A stretch of 64,000 nt of DNA from Dioctria linearis (taxonomy: Eukaryota > Arthropoda > Insecta > Diptera > Asilidae). Within the stretch, counting starts at the first letter, position 1. Every line of letters starts with the position of its first letter. Position numbers and translations under genes: made by a program. This document shows, in pieces, positions 1 to 13,205 of the stretch. The notes beneath the pieces are model-generated. The model worked only from the letters and a program-made list of their open reading frames with translations. It was not told the DNA's origin and searched no databases. The stretch lies in contig CAWVNZ010002372.1 in assembly GCA_963930735.1 (NCBI GenBank), forward strand, positions 47,097-111,096. Reading direction: 5' to 3'.

Positions 1-960
1 CGCAAATTTTAATTACGCCAGGGATTGCCTTTTCTATAGCAAATTTTTGAAAAATTAATTTTTTACTGTCGCAAATTTTAAATACGCCAGGGATTGCCTT
101 TTCTATAGTAAATTATTCAAAAAATAATTTTTCCTGTCGCAAATTTGAATGCTCCAGGGATTGCCTTTTCTATAGTAAATTTTGCAAAAAATAATTTTTT
201 TACTGTCGTAAATTTTAAATACGCCAGGGATTGCATTTTCTATAGTAAATTATTCAAAAAATAATTTTTTACTGTCGCAAATTTTAAATACGCCATGGAT
301 TGCCTTTTCTATAGTAAATTTTCAAAAATTAATTTTTTACTGTCGCAAATTTTAAATACGCAAGGGATTGCCCTTTCTATAGTAAATTTTTCAAATAATA
401 ATTTTTTACTGTCGCAAATTTTAAATACGCCAGGGACTGCGTTTTCTATAATAAATTTTGCAAAAAACAATTTTATACTGTCACAAATTTTAAATACGCC
501 AGGGATTGCCTTTTCTATAGTAAATTATTCAAAAATTAATTTTTTACTATCGTAAATTTTAAATACGCCAGGGATTGCTTTTTCTATAGTAAATTTTTCA
601 AAAATTAATTTTTTACTGTCGTAAATTTTAAATACGCCAGGGATTGCCTTTTCTATAGTAAATTTTACAAAAAATAATTTTTTACAATCGCAAATTTTAA
701 ATACGGCAGGGATTGCCTTTTCTATAGTAAATTTTGCAAAAAAATAATTTTTTACTGTCGCAAATTTTAAATACGCCAGGGATTGCCTTTTCTATAGTAA
801 AATATTCCAAAAATAATTTTTTACTGTCGCAAATTTTAACTACTCCAGGAATTGCCTTTTCTATAGTAAATTTTTCAAAAAAATAATTTTATACTGTCGC
901 AAATTGTAAATACGCCAGGGTTTGCCTTTTCTATAGTAAATTTTTCAAAAAATTATTTTT
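1..960 (+). repeat. Partial block before the first short-monomer marker
   Basis: About 14 ordinary monomers forming the tail of a block whose start lies outside the window. The order of variants (CCATGG core near 293, CGCAAGGG near 360, GGGACTGCG near 432, GGGATTGCTTTT near 570) matches the stretch before the short monomer at 15574, about 14.6 kb away. Confidence 0.85.
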
Positions 961-1007
961 ACTGCCGCAAATTTTAAAATAGTAAATTTTTCAAAAATTA
1001 ATATTTT
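961..1007 (+). repeat. Core-deleted short monomer, copy 1
   Basis: A 47-bp monomer in which AAATTTTAAA is joined directly to ATAGTAAATTTTT, so the GC core and TTTTCT stretch are missing. The intact monomer has ATA at both ends of the lost 23 bp, which fits a deletion at short direct repeats. This copy has one extra A compared with the other nine. It starts ACTGCCGC. Confidence 0.93.
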
Positions 1008-1169
1008 ACTGTCGCAAATTTTAAATACGCCAGGAATTGCCTTTTCTATAATAAATTTTTCACAAAATAATTTTTTATTGTCGCACATTTTAAATTCGCC
1101 AGGGATTACCTTTTCTATAGTAAATTTTTCAAAAATTAAGTTTTTACTGTCGCAAATTTTAAATACGCC

Positions 1170-3117
1170 AGGGATTGCCTTTTCTATAGTAAAATATTCA
1201 AAAAATAATTTTTTACTGTCGCATATTTTAAATGCGACAGGGATTTCCTTTTCTAAAGTAAATTTTGCAAAAAATAATTTTATACAGTCGCAAATTTTAA
1301 ATACGCCAGGGATTGCCTATTCTATGGTACATTTTTCAAAAAATAATTTTTTACTGTTGCAAATTTTAAATATGCCACGGATTGCCTTTTCTATAGTAAA
1401 TTTTGCAAAAAATAATTTTTTACTGTCGCAAATTTTAAATACGCCAGGGTTTGCCGTTTCTGTAGTAAATTATTCAAAAAATAATTTTATACTGTCGCAC
1501 ATTTTAAATACGCCAGGGATTGCCTTTTCTATAGTAAATTTTTCAAAAACTAATTTTTTACTGTCGCAAATTTTAATTACGCCAGGGATTGCCTTTTCTA
1601 TAGCAAATTTTTGAAAAATTAATTTTTTACTGTCGCAAATTTTAAATACGCCAGGGATTGCCTTTTCTATAGTAAATTATTCAAAAAATAATTTTTTCCT
1701 GTCGCAAATTTTGAATGCTCCAGGGATTGCCTTTTCTATAGTAAATTTTGCAAAAAATAATTTTTTACTGTCGTAAATTTTAAATACGCCAGGGATTGCA
1801 TTTTCTATAGTAAATTATTCAAAAAATAATTTTTTACTGTCGCAAATTTTAAATACGCCAGGGATTGCCTTTTCTATAGTAAATTTTTCAAAAATTAATT
1901 TTTTACTGTCGCAAATTTTAAATACGCAAGGGATTGCCCTTTCTATAGTAAATTTTTCAATAATAATTTTTTACTGTCGCAAATTTTAAATACGCCAGGG
2001 ACTGCGTTTTCTATAGTAAATTTTGCAAAAAACTATTTTATACTGTCACAAATTTTAAATACGCCAGGGATTGCCTTTTCTATAGTAAATTATTCAAAAA
2101 TAATTTTTTACTGTCGCAAATTTTAACTATGCCAGGGATTGCCTTTTCTGTAGTAAATTTTTCAAAAAATAATTTTATATGTCGCAAATTTTAAATACGC
2201 CAGGGATTACCTTTTCTGTAGTAAATTTTTCAAAAATGTATTTTATACTGTCGCAAATTTTAATTACGCCAGGGATTGCCTTTTCTGTAGTAAATTTTTC
2301 AAAAAATAATTTTATACTGTCGCAAATTTTTAAATACGCCAGGGATTGCCATTTCTGTAGTAAATTTTTCAAAATGTATTTTATACTGTCGCAAATTTTA
2401 AATACACCAGGGATTGCCTTTTCTGTAGAAAATTTTTCAAAAAATAATTTTATACTGTCGCAAATTTTAAATACGCCAGGGATTGCCTTTTCTATAGTAA
2501 ATTACTCAAAAAATAATTTTTTACTGTCGCAAATTTTAATTACGCCAGGGATTGCCTTTTCTATAGTAAATTTTTCAAAAAATAATTTTATAGTGTCGCA
2601 AATTTTAAATACGCCAGGGATTGCCTTTTCTATAGTAAATTTTTCAAAAATGAATTTTTTTACTGTCGCAAATTTTAAATACGCCAGGTGTTGCCTTTTC
2701 TATAGTAAATTTTGCAAAAAATTACTTTTTAAAGTCGCAAATTTTAATACGCCATGGATTGCCTTTTCTATAGTAAATTTTGCAAAAAATAATTTTTTAA
2801 TGTAGCAAATTTTAATTACGCCAGGTATTACCTTTTCTATAGCAAGTTATTCAAAAAATAATTTTTTAGTGTCGCAAATTTTAATTACGCCAGGGATTGC
2901 CTTTTCTATAGTAAATTTTTCAAAAAATAATTTTATACTGGCGCAAATTTTAAATACGCCAGGGATTGCCTTTTCTATAGTAAATTTTTCAAAAAATAAC
3001 TTTATACTGTCGCAAATGTTAAATACGCTAGGGATTGCCTTTTCTATAGTACATTTTTCAAAAATTTATTTTATACTGTCGCAAATTTTAAATACGCCAG
3101 TGATTACCTTTTCTATA
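1170..3117 (+). repeat. Long co-linear duplicate A (partner 9879-11826)
   Basis: About 1.95 kb with the same order of subtype variants as 9879-11826 at an offset of about 8,709 bp. Shared oddities include TCTATGGTAC (near 1321 and 10029), the single-base loss in TTTTATATGTCGC (near 2175 and 10884) and AATTTTAATACGCCATGG (near 2745 and 11454). Similarity stops where 3117 continues with a TTTTAC hinge and 11826 with a TTTTGC hinge. Confidence 0.85.
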
Positions 3118-6100
3118 GTAAATTTTACAAAAAATAATTTTTTACAATCGCAAATTTTAAATACGCCAGGGATTGCCTTTTCTATAGTAAATTATACAAA
3201 AAATAGTTTTTTACTGTCGCAAATATTAAACACGCCAGGGATTGCCTTTTCTATAGTAAATTTTGCAAAAAATAATTTTTTACTGTCGCAAATTTTAAAT
3301 ACGCCAGGGATTGGCTTGTCTATAGTAAATTTTTCAAAAAATAATTTTTTACTGTCGCAAATTTTAATTGCGCCAAGGATTGCCTTTTCTATACTAAATT
3401 TTTCAAAAAATAATTTTTTATTGTCGCACATTTTAAATTCGCCAGGGATTGCCTTTTCTATAGTAAATTTTTCAAAAATTAATTTTTTACTGTCGCAAAT
3501 TTTAATACGCCATGGATGCCTTTTCTATATTAAATATGCAAAAAATAATTATTTAATGTAGCAAATTTTAAATACGCCAGGGATTGCCTTTTCTATAGTA
3601 AATTATTCAAAAAATAATTTTTTACTGTCGCAAATTTTAAATACGCCAGGGATTGCCTTTTCTATAGTAAAATATTCAAAAAATAATTTTTTACTGTCGC
3701 ATATTTTAAATCCGACAGGGATTTCCTTTTCTATAGTAAATTTTGCAAAAAATAATTTTTTACTGTCGCAAATTTTAATTACGCCAGGTATTACCTTTTC
3801 TATAGCAAGTTATTCAAAAAATAATTTTTTAGTGTCGCAAATTTTAATTACGCCAGGGATTGCCTTTTCTATAGTAAATTTTCAAAAAATAATTTTATAC
3901 TGGCGCAAATTTTAAATACGCCAGGGATTGCCTTTTCTATAGTAAATTTTGCAAAAAATAATTTTTTACTGTCGCAAATTTTAAATACGCCAGGTATTGC
4001 CTTTTCTGTAGCAAGTTATTCAAAAAAATAATTTTTTAGTGTCGCAAATTTTAATTACGCCAGGGATTGCCTTTTCTATAGTAAATTTTTCAAAAAATAA
4101 TTTTATACTGGCGCAAATTTTAAATACGCCAGGGATTGCCTTTTCTATAGTAAATTTTGCAAAAAATAATTTTTTACTGTCGCAAATTTTAAATACGCCA
4201 GGTATTGCCTTTTCTGTAGTAAATTTTTCAAAAATGAATTTTTTGCTGTCGCAAATTTTAAATACGCCAGTATTGCCTTTTCTATAGTACATTTTACAAA
4301 AAATAATTTTTTACAATCGCAAATTTTAAATATGGCAGGGATTGCCTTTTCTATAGTACATTTTTCAAAAATTTATTTTATACTGTCGCAAATTTTAAAT
4401 ACGCCAGTGATTACCTTTTCTATAGTAAATTTTACAAAAAATAATTTTTTACAATCGCAAATTTTAAATACGCAGGGATTGCCTTTTCTATAGTAAATTA
4501 TACAAAAAATAGTTTTTTACTGTCGCAAATATTAAACACGCCAGGGATTGCCTTTTCTATAGTAAATTTTGCAAAAAATAATTTTTTACTGTCGCAAATT
4601 TAAATACGCCAGGGATTGGCTTGTCTATAGTAAATTTTTCAAAAAATAATTTTTTACTGTCGCAAATTTTAATTGCGCCAAGGATTGCCTTTTCTATACT
4701 AAATTTTTCAAAAAATAATTTTTTATTGTCGCACATTTTAAATTCGCCAGGATTGCCTTTTCTATAGTAAATTTTTCAAAAATTAATTTTTTACTGTCGC
4801 AAATTTTAATACGCCATGGATTGCCTTTTCTATATTAAATATTGCAAAAAATAATTATTTAATGTAGCAAATTTTAAATACGCCAGGGATTGCCTTTTCT
4901 ATAGTAAATTATTCAAAAAATAATTTTTTTACTGTCGCAAATTTTAAATACGCCAGGGATTGCCTTTTCTATAGTAAAATATTCAAAAAATAATTTTTTA
5001 CTGTCGCATATTTTAAATCCGACAGGGATTTCCTTTTCTATAGTAAATTTTGCAAAAAATAATTTTTTACTGTCGCAAATTTTAATTACGCCAGGTATTA
5101 CCTTTTCTATAGCAAGTTATTCAAAAAATAATTTTTTAGTGTCGCAAATTTTAATTACGCCAGGGATTGCCTTTTCTATAGTAAATTTTTCAAAAAATAA
5201 TTTTATACTGGCGCAAATTTTAAATACGCCAGGGATTGCCTTTTCTATAGTAAATTTTGCAAAAAATAATTTTTTACTGTCGCAAATTTTAAATACGCCA
5301 GGTATTGCCTTTTCTGTAGCAAGTTATTCAAAAAATAATTTTTTAGTGTCGCAAATTTTAATTACGCCAGGGATTGCCTTTTCTATAGTAAATTTTTCAA
5401 AAAATAATTTTATACTGGCGCAAATTTTAAATACGCCAGGGATTGCCTTTTCTATAGTAAATTTTGCAAAAAATAATTTTTTACTGTCGCAAATTTTAAA
5501 TACGCCAGGTATTGCCTTTTCTGTAGTAAATTTTTCAAAAATGAATTTTTTGCTGTCGCAAATTTTAAATACGCCAGGTATTGCCTTTTCTATAGTAAAT
5601 TTTACAAAAAATAATTTTTTACAATCGCAAATTTTAAATATGGCAGGGATTGCCTTTTCTATAGTAAATTTTTCAAAAATTAATATTTTACTGTCGCAAA
5701 TTTTAAATACGCCAGGGATTGCCTTTTCTATAGAAATTTTCAAAAATTAATATTTTACTGTCGCAAATTTTAAATACGCCAGGGATTGCCTTTTCTATAG
5801 TAAATTATACAAAAAATAGTTTTTTACTGTCGCAAATATTAAACACGCCAGGGATTGCCTTTTCTATAGTAAATTTTGCAAAAAATAATTTTTTACTGTC
5901 GCAAATTTTAAATACGCCAGGGATTGGCTTGTCTATAGTAAATTTTTCAAAAAATAATTTTTTACTGTCGCAAATTTTAATTGCGCCAAGGATTGCCTTT
6001 TCTATACTAAATTTTTCAAAAAATAATTTTTTATTGTCGCACATTTTAAATCCGCCAGGGATTGCCTTTTCTATAGTAAATTTTTCAAAAATTAATTTTT

Positions 6101-6370
6101 TACTGTCGCAAATTTTAATACGCCATGGATTGCCTTTTCTATAGTAAATATTGCAAAAAATAATTATTTAATGTAGCAAATTTTAAATACGCCAGGGATT
6201 GCCTTTTCTATAGTAAATTATTCAAAAAATAATTTTTTACTGTCGCAAATTTTAAATACGCCAGGGATTGCCTTTTCTATAGTAAAATATTCAAAAAATA
6301 ATTTTTTACTGTCGCATATTTTAAATCCGACAGGGATTTCCTTTTCTATAGTAAATTTTGCAAAAAATAA
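3030..6370 (+). repeat. 19-monomer HOR, about 2.5 tandem copies
   Basis: Rare variants recur at a period of about 1,307 bp, 19 monomers minus four bases. AAATATTAAACACGCC is found at 3216, 4522 and 5829 (GTCGC position), and GTCGCATATT with AAATCCGACAGGG at 3696, 5003 and 6311. The GTACATTTTTC hinge at 3051 recurs at 4359. Copies 1 and 2 are near complete and copy 3 is partial. Other blocks carry single copies of this 19-monomer segment, so the tandem expansion is local to block 1. Confidence 0.87.
3834..4247 (+). repeat. Three-monomer (207-bp) tandem duplication
   Basis: AGTGTCGCAAATTTTAATTACG starts recur 207 bp apart (GTCGC at 3834 and 4041). The same three-monomer order is doubled again at 5141 and 5348, also 207 bp apart. 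The second pair is the copy of the first within the 1,307-bp repeat, so the trimer duplication came before the 19-monomer duplication. Confidence 0.8.
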
Positions 6371-7545
6371 TTTTTTACTGTCGCAAATTTTAAATACGCC
6401 AGGGATTGCCTTGTCTATAGTAAATTTTTCAAAAAATAATTTTTTTCTGTCGCAAATTTTAATTGCGCCAAGGATTGCCTTTTCTATATTAAATTATTCA
6501 AACAATAATTTTTTACTGTCGCAAATTTTAAATACGCTAGGGATTGCCTATTCTATAGTACATTTTTCAAAAAATTATTTTTTACTGTCGCAAATTTTAA
6601 ATACGCCACGGATTGCCTTTTCTATAGTAAATTTTGCAAAAAATAATTTTTTACTGTCGCAAATTTTAAATACGCCAGGGTTTGTCGTTTCTGTAGTAAA
6701 TTATTCAAAAAATAATTTTATACTGTCGCACATTTTAAATACGCCAGGCATTGCCTTTTCTATAGCAAATTTTTGAAAAATTAATTTTTTACTGTCGCAA
6801 ATTTTAAATACGCCAGGGATTGCCTTTTCTATAGTAAATTATTCAAAAAATAATTTTTTCCTGTCGCAAATTTTAACTATGCCAGGGATTGCCTTTTCTG
6901 TAGTAAATTTTTCAAAAAATAATTTTATATGTCGCAAATTTTAAATACGCCAGGGATTACCTTTTCTGTAGTAAATTTTTCAAAAATGTATTTTATACTG
7001 TCGCAAATTTTAATTACGCCACGGATTGCCTTTTCTGTAGTAAATTTTTCAAAAAATAATTTTATATGTCGCAAATTTTAAATACGCCATGGATTGCCTT
7101 TTCTATAGTAAATTTTTCAAAAATTAATTTTTTACTGTCGCAAATTTTAAATACGCAAGGGATTGCCCTTTCTATAGTAAATTTTTCAAATAATAATTTT
7201 TTACTGTCGCAAATTTTAAATACGCCAGGGACTGCGTTTTCTATAGTAAATTTTGCAAAAAACAATTTTATACTGTCACAAATATTAAATACGCCAGGGA
7301 TTGCCTTTTCTATAGTAAATTATTCAAAAATAATTTTTTACTGTCGCAAATTTTAACTATGCCAGGGATTGCCTTTTCTGTAGTAAATTTTTCAAAAAAT
7401 AATTTTATATGTCGCAAATTTTAAATACGCCAGGGATTACCTTTTCTGTAGTAAATTTTTCAAAAATGTATTTTATACTGTCGCAAATTTTAATTACGCC
7501 ACGGATTGCCTTTTCTGTAGTAAATTTTTCAAAAAATAATTTTAT

Positions 7546-7614
7546 ACTGTCGCAAATTTTAAATACGCCAGGGATTGCGTTTTCTGTAGTAAATTTTTCA
7601 AAAATGTATTTTAT
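7546..7614 (+). repeat. Left-domain monomer subtype (TCTGTAG / AATGTATTTTATA)
   Basis: A 69-bp copy with two linked differences from the common form: TCTGTAG instead of TCTATAG, and a hinge ending AAAAATGTATTTTATACTG. I find this subtype in many places between about 2.2 and 34.2 kb (for example near 2235, 7600, 10950, 14320, 18280, 21700, 26850, 29450, 31100, 32350 and 34135) and nowhere to the right, so it is a diagnostic marker of the left domain. Confidence 0.9.
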
Positions 7615-8442
7615 ACTGTCGCAAATTTTAAATACACCAGGGATTGCCTTTTCTGTAGAAAATTTTTCAAAAAATAATTTTATACTCTCGCAAATTTTAA
7701 ATACGCCAGGGATTGCCTTTTCTATAGTAAATTACTCAAAAAATAATTTTTTACTGTCGCAAATTTTAATTACGCCAGGGATTGCCTTTTCTATAGTAAA
7801 TTTTTCAAAAAATAATTTTATAGTGTCGCAAATTTTAAATACGCCAGGGATTGCCTTTTCTATAGTAAATTTTTCAAAAATGAATTTTTTTACTGTCGCA
7901 AATTTTAAATACGCCAGTGATTGCCTTTTCTATAGTAAATTTTGCAAAAAATAATTTTTTACTGTCGCAAATTTTAAATACGCCAGGGATTGCCTTTTCT
8001 ATAGTAAATTATTCAAAAAATAATTTTTTCCTGTCGCAAATTTTGAATGCTCCAGGGATTGCCTTTTCTATAGTAAATTTTGCAAAAAATAATTTTTTAC
8101 TGTCGTAAATTTTAAATACGCCAGGGATTGCATTTTCTATAGTAAATTATTCAAAAAATAATTTTTTACAATCGCAAATTTTAAATACGGCAGGGATTGC
8201 CTTTTCTATAGTAAATTTTGCAAAAAATAATTTTTTACTGTCGCAAATTTTAAATACGCCAGGGATTGCCTTTTCTATAGTAAAATATTCGAAAAATAAT
8301 TTTTTACTGTCGCAAATTTTAACTACTCCAGGGATTGCCTTTTCTATAGTAAATTTTTCAAAAAATAATTTTATACTGTCGCAAATTGTAAATACGCCAG
8401 GGTTTGCCTTTTCTATAGTAAATTTTTCAAAAAATTATTTTT

Positions 8443-8488
8443 ACTGCCACAAATTTTAAATAGTAAATTTTTCAAAAATTAATATTTT
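8443..8488 (+). repeat. Core-deleted short monomer, copy 2
   Basis: A 46-bp monomer starting ACTGCCAC, with TTTAAA joined to TAGTAAAT and the GC core absent. It is followed by a full monomer with CTATACTAAA and TTTTTCACAAAATAA, the same follower seen after the other copies. Its private GCCAC start is shared with the copy at 15574. Confidence 0.93.
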
Positions 8489-8902
8489 ACTGTCGCAAAT
8501 TTTAAATACGCCAGGGATTGCCTTTTCTATACTAAATTTTTCACAAAATAATTTTTTATTGTCGCACATTTTAAATTCGCCAGGGATTACCTTTTCTATA
8601 GTAAATTTTTCAAAAATTAAGTTTTTACTGTCGCAAATTTTAAATACGCCAGGGATTGCCTTTTCTATAGTAAAATATTCAAAAAATAATTTTTTACTGT
8701 CGCATATTTTAAATGCGACAGGGATTTCCTTTTCTAAAGTAAATTTTGCAAAAAATAATTTTATACAGTCGCAAATTTTAAATACGCCAGGGATTGCCTA
8801 TTCTATAGTACATTTTTCAAAAAATAATTTTTTACTGTTGCAAATTTTAAATATGCCACGGATTACCTTTTCTATAGTAAATTTTGCAAAAAATAATTTT
8901 TT

Positions 8903-8971
8903 ACTGTCGCAAATTTTAAATACGCCAGGGATTGCCTTTTCTATAGTAAATTTTGCAAAAAATAATTTTTT
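8903..8971 (+). repeat. Reference monomer, G-hinge subtype
   Basis: A clean 69-bp copy running from ACTGTCGC to the base before the next ACTGTCGC. The hinge reads AAATTTTGCAAAAAATAA. This is one of the commonest subtypes in both halves of the window. It is useful as a reference for phase: TTTAAA, then the GC core CGCCAGGGATTGCC, then TTTTCTATAG, the hinge and the T-run. Confidence 0.95.
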
Positions 8972-9040
8972 ACTGTCGCAAATTTTAAATACGCCAGGGA
9001 TTGCCTTTTCTATAGTAAATTATTCAAAAAATAATTTTTT
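8972..9040 (+). repeat. Reference monomer, A-hinge subtype
   Basis: The adjacent 69-bp copy, with hinge AAATTATTCAAAAAATAA. Together with the preceding copy it shows the exact 69-bp spacing (ACTG at 8903 and 8972, CCTG at 9041). This subtype is also common throughout. The following copy starts CCTG instead of ACTG, a variant that recurs at matching places in many blocks. Confidence 0.95.
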
Positions 9041-9247
9041 CCTGTCGCAAATTTTGAATGCTCCAGGGATTGCCTTTTCTATAGTAAATTTTGCAAAAAA
9101 TAATTTTTTACTGTCGTAAATTTTAAATACGCCAGGGATTGCATTTTCTATAGTAAATTATTCAAAAAATAATTTTTTACTGTCGCAAATTTTAAATACG
9201 CCATGGATTGCCTTTTCTATAGTAAATTTTTCAAAAATTAATTTTTT

Positions 9248-9302
9248 ACTATACGCCAGGTATTGCGTTTTCTATAGTAAATTTTACAAAAAATAATTTT
9301 TT
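9248..9302 (+). repeat. 55-bp monomer lacking the TCGCAAATTTTAA segment
   Basis: Here ACT runs straight into ATACGCCAGG, so 14 bp (GTCGCAAATTTTAA) are missing while the GC core is kept. This is the reciprocal kind of loss to the core-deleted monomers. The only other copy is at 16517. Confidence 0.9.
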
Positions 9303-9878
9303 ACAATCGCAAATTTTAAATATGGCAGGGATTGCCTTTTCTATAGTAAATTTTTCAAAAATTAACATTTTACTGTCGCAAATTTTAAATACGCCAGGGA
9401 TTGCCTTTTCTATAGAAAATTTTTCAAAAATTAATATTTTACTGTCGCAAATTTTAAATACGCCAGGGATTGCCTTTTCTATAGTAAATTATACAAAAAA
9501 TAGTTTTTTACTGTCGCAAATATTAAACACGCCAGGGATTGCCTTTTCTATAGTAAATTTTGCAAAAAATAATTTTTTACTGTCGCAAATTTTAAATACG
9601 CCAGGGATTGGCTTGTCTATAGTAAATTTTTCAAAAAATAATTTTTTACTGTCGCAAATTTTAATTGCGCCAAGGATTGCCTTTTCTATACTAAATTTTT
9701 CAAAAAATAATTTTTTATTGTCGCACATTTTAAATTCGCCAGGGATTGCCTTTTCTATAGTAAATTTTTCAAAAATTAATTTTTTACTGTCGCAAATTTT
9801 AATACGCCATGGATTGCCTTTTCTATAGTAAATATTGCAAAAAATAATTATTTAATGTAGCAAATTTTAAATACGCCA

Positions 9879-11826
9879 GGGATTGCCTTTTCTATAGTAA
9901 AATATTCAAAAAATAATTTTTTACTGTCGCATATTTTAAATGCGACAGGGATTTCCTTTTCTAAAGTAAATTTTGCAAAAAATAATTTTATACAGTCGCA
10001 AATTTTAAATACGCCAGGGATTGCCTATTCTATGGTACATTTTTCAAAAAATAATTTTTTACTGTTGCAAATTTTAAATATGCCACGGATTGCCTTTTCT
10101 ATAGTAAATTTTGCAAAAAATAATTTTTTAATGTCGCAAATTTTAAATACGCCAGGGTTTGCCGTTTCTGTAGTAAATTATTCAAAAAATAATTTTATAC
10201 TGTCGCACATTTTAAATACGCCAGGGATTGCCTTTTCTATAGTAAATTTTTCAAAAACTAATTTTTTACTGTCGCAAATTTTAATTACGCCAGGGATTGC
10301 CTTTTCTATAGCAAATTTTTGAAAAATTAATTTTTTACTGTCGCAAATTTTAAATACGCCAGGGATTGCCTTTTCTATAGTAAATTATTCAAAAAATAAT
10401 TTTTTCCTGTCGCACATTTTGAATGCTCCAGGGATTGCCTTTTCTATAGTAAATTTTGCAAAAAATAATTTTTTACTGTCGTAAATTTTAAATACGCCAG
10501 GGATTGCATTTTCTATAGTAAATTATTCAAAAAATAATTTTTTATTCTCGCAAATTTTAAATACGCCATGGATTGCCTTTTCTATAGTAAATTTTTCAAA
10601 AATTAATTTTTTACTGTCGCAAATTTTAAATACGCAAGGGATTGCCCTTTCTATAGTAAATTTTTCAATTAATAATTTTTTACTGTCGCAAATTTTAAAT
10701 ACGCCAGGGACTGCGTTTTCTATAGTAAATTTTGCAAAAAACTATTTTATACTGTCACAAATTTTAAATACGCCAGGGATTGCCTTTTCTATAGTAAATT
10801 ATTCAAAAATAATTTTTTACTGTCGCAAATTTTAACTATGCCAGGGATTGCCTTTTCTGTAGTAAATTTTTCAAAAAATAATTTTATATGTCGCAAATTT
10901 TAAATACGCCAGGGATTACCTTTTCTGTAGTAAATTTTTCAAAAATGTATTTTATACTGTCGCAAATTTTAATTACGCCAGGGATTGCCTTTTCTGTAGT
11001 AAATTTTTCAAAAAATTATTTTATACTGTCGCAAATTTTAAATACGCCAGGGATTGCCTTTTCTGTAGTAAATTTTTCAAAAATGTATTTTATACTGTCG
11101 CAAATTTTAAATACACCAGGGATTGCCTTTTCTGTAGAAAATTTTTCAAAAAATAATTTTATACAGTCGCAAATTTTAAATACGCCAGGGATTGCCTTTT
11201 CTATAGTAAATTACTCAAAAAATAATTTTTTACTGTCGCAAATTTTAATTACGCCAGGGATTGCCTTTTCTATAGTAAATTTTTCAAAAAATAATTTTAT
11301 AGTGTCGCAAATTTTAAATACGCCAGGGATTGCCTTTTCTATAGTAAATTTTTCAAAAATGAATTTTTTTACTGTCGCAAATTTTAAATACGCCAGGTGT
11401 TGCCTTTTCTATAGTAAATTTTGCAAAAAATTACTTTTTAAAGTCGCAAATTTTAATACGCCATGGATTGCCTTTTCTATAGTAAATTTTGCAAAAAATA
11501 ATTTTTTAATGTAGCAAATTTTAATTACGCCAGGTATTACCTTTTCTATAGCAAGTTATTCAAAAAATAATTTTTTAGTGTCGCAAATTTTAATTACGCC
11601 AGGGATTGCCTTTTCTATAGTAAATTTTTCAAAAAATAATTTTATACTGGCGCAAATTTTAAATACGCCAGGGATTGCCTTTTCTATAGTAAATTTTTCA
11701 AAAAATAACTTTAAACTGTCGCAAATGTTAAATACGCTAGGGATTGCCTTTTCTATAGTGCATTTTTCAAAAATTTATTTTATACTGTCGCAAATTTTAA
11801 ATACGCCAGTGATTACCTTTTCTATA
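9879..11826 (+). repeat. Long co-linear duplicate A, second copy
   Basis: Partner of about 1170-3117, including the shared indels that break the reading frame in the same places. Scattered single-base differences show it is not a freshly made copy. Confidence 0.85.
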
Positions 11827-13205
11827 GTAAATTTTGCAAAAAATAATTTTTTACTGTCGCAAATTTTAAATACGCCAGGGATTGCCTTTTCTGTAGTAAA
11901 TTTTTCAAAAATGAATTTTTTGCTGTCGCAAATTTTAAATACGCCAGGTATTGCCTTTTCTATAGTAAATTTTACAAAAAATAATTTTTTACAATCGCAA
12001 ATTTTAAATATGGCAGGGATTGCCTTTTCTATAGTAAATTTTTCAAAAATTAATATTTTACTGTCGCAAATTTTAAATACTCCAGGGATTGCCTTTTCTA
12101 TAGAAAATTTTCAAAAATTAATATTTTACTGTCGCAAATTTTAAATACGCCAGGGATTGCCTTTTCTATAGTAAATTATACAAAAAATAGTTTTTTACTG
12201 TCGCAAATATTAAACACGCCAGGGATTGCCTTTTCTATAGTAAATTTTGCAAAAAATAATTTTTTACTGTCGCAAATTTTAAATACGCCAGGGATTGGCT
12301 TGTCTATAGTAAATTTTTCAAAAAATAATTTTTTACTGTCGCAAATTTTAATTGCGCCAAGGATTGCCTTTTCTATACTAAATTTTTCAAAAAATAATTT
12401 TTTATTGTCGCACATTTTAAATTCGCCAGGGATTGCCTTTTCTATAGTAAATTTTTCAAAAATTAATTTTTTACTGTCGCAAATTTTAATACGCCATGGA
12501 TTGCCTTTTCTATAGTAAATATTGCAAAAAATAATTATTTAATGTAGCAAATTTTAAATACGCCAGGGATTGCCTTTTCTATAGTAAATTATTCAAAAAA
12601 TAATTTTTTACTGTCGCAAATTTTAAATACGCCAGGGATTGCCTTTTCTATAGTAAAATATTCAAAAAATAATTTTTTACTGTCGCATATTTTAAATCCG
12701 ACAGGGATTTCCTTTTCTAAAGTAAATTTTGCAAAAAATAATTTTATACAGTCGCAAATTTTAAATACGCCAGGGATTGCCTTTTCTATAGTAAATTTTT
12801 CAAAAATTAATTTTTTACTATCGCAAATTTTAAATACGCCAGGGATTGCTTTTTCTATAGTAAATTTTTCAAAAATTAATTTTTTACTGTCGTAAATTTT
12901 AAATACGCCAGGGATTGCCTTTTCTATAGTAAATTATTCAAAAAATAATTTTTTACTGGCGCAAATTTTAAATACGCCAGGGATTGCGTTTTCTAAAGTA
13001 AATTTTGCAAAAAATAATTTTTTACTGTCGCATATTTTAAATATGCCAGGGATTGGCTTGTCTATAGTAAATTTTTCAAAAAATAATTTTTTACTGTCGC
13101 AAATTTTAATTGCGCCAGGCACTGCCTTTTCTATAGTAAATTATTCTAAAATTAATTTTATACTGTCGCAAATTTTAAATACGCCAGGGATTGCCTTTTC
13201 TATAG

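Larger units (their letters stand above)
961..8442 (+). repeat. Higher-order block 1 (7,482 bp, about 109 monomers)
   Basis: Runs from one core-deleted monomer to the next. It is the longest marker-to-marker block. Its excess length comes partly from an internal 19-monomer tandem repeat at about 3030-6370. Its front part (about 1170-3117) is co-linear with about 9879-11826, and its end (about 6490-8442) with the end of block 2. Confidence 0.85.
6490..8930 (+). repeat. Long co-linear duplicate B (partner 13206-16061)
   Basis: Matches at a 6,716-bp offset up to about 8168, then at 7,131 bp. The jump of 415 bp (six monomers plus one base) means this copy lacks six monomers present in the partner at about 14884-15298. 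Shared variants include TCAAACAATAA, GCCACGG, GCAAGGG and GGGACTGCG in the same order. Confidence 0.85.
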
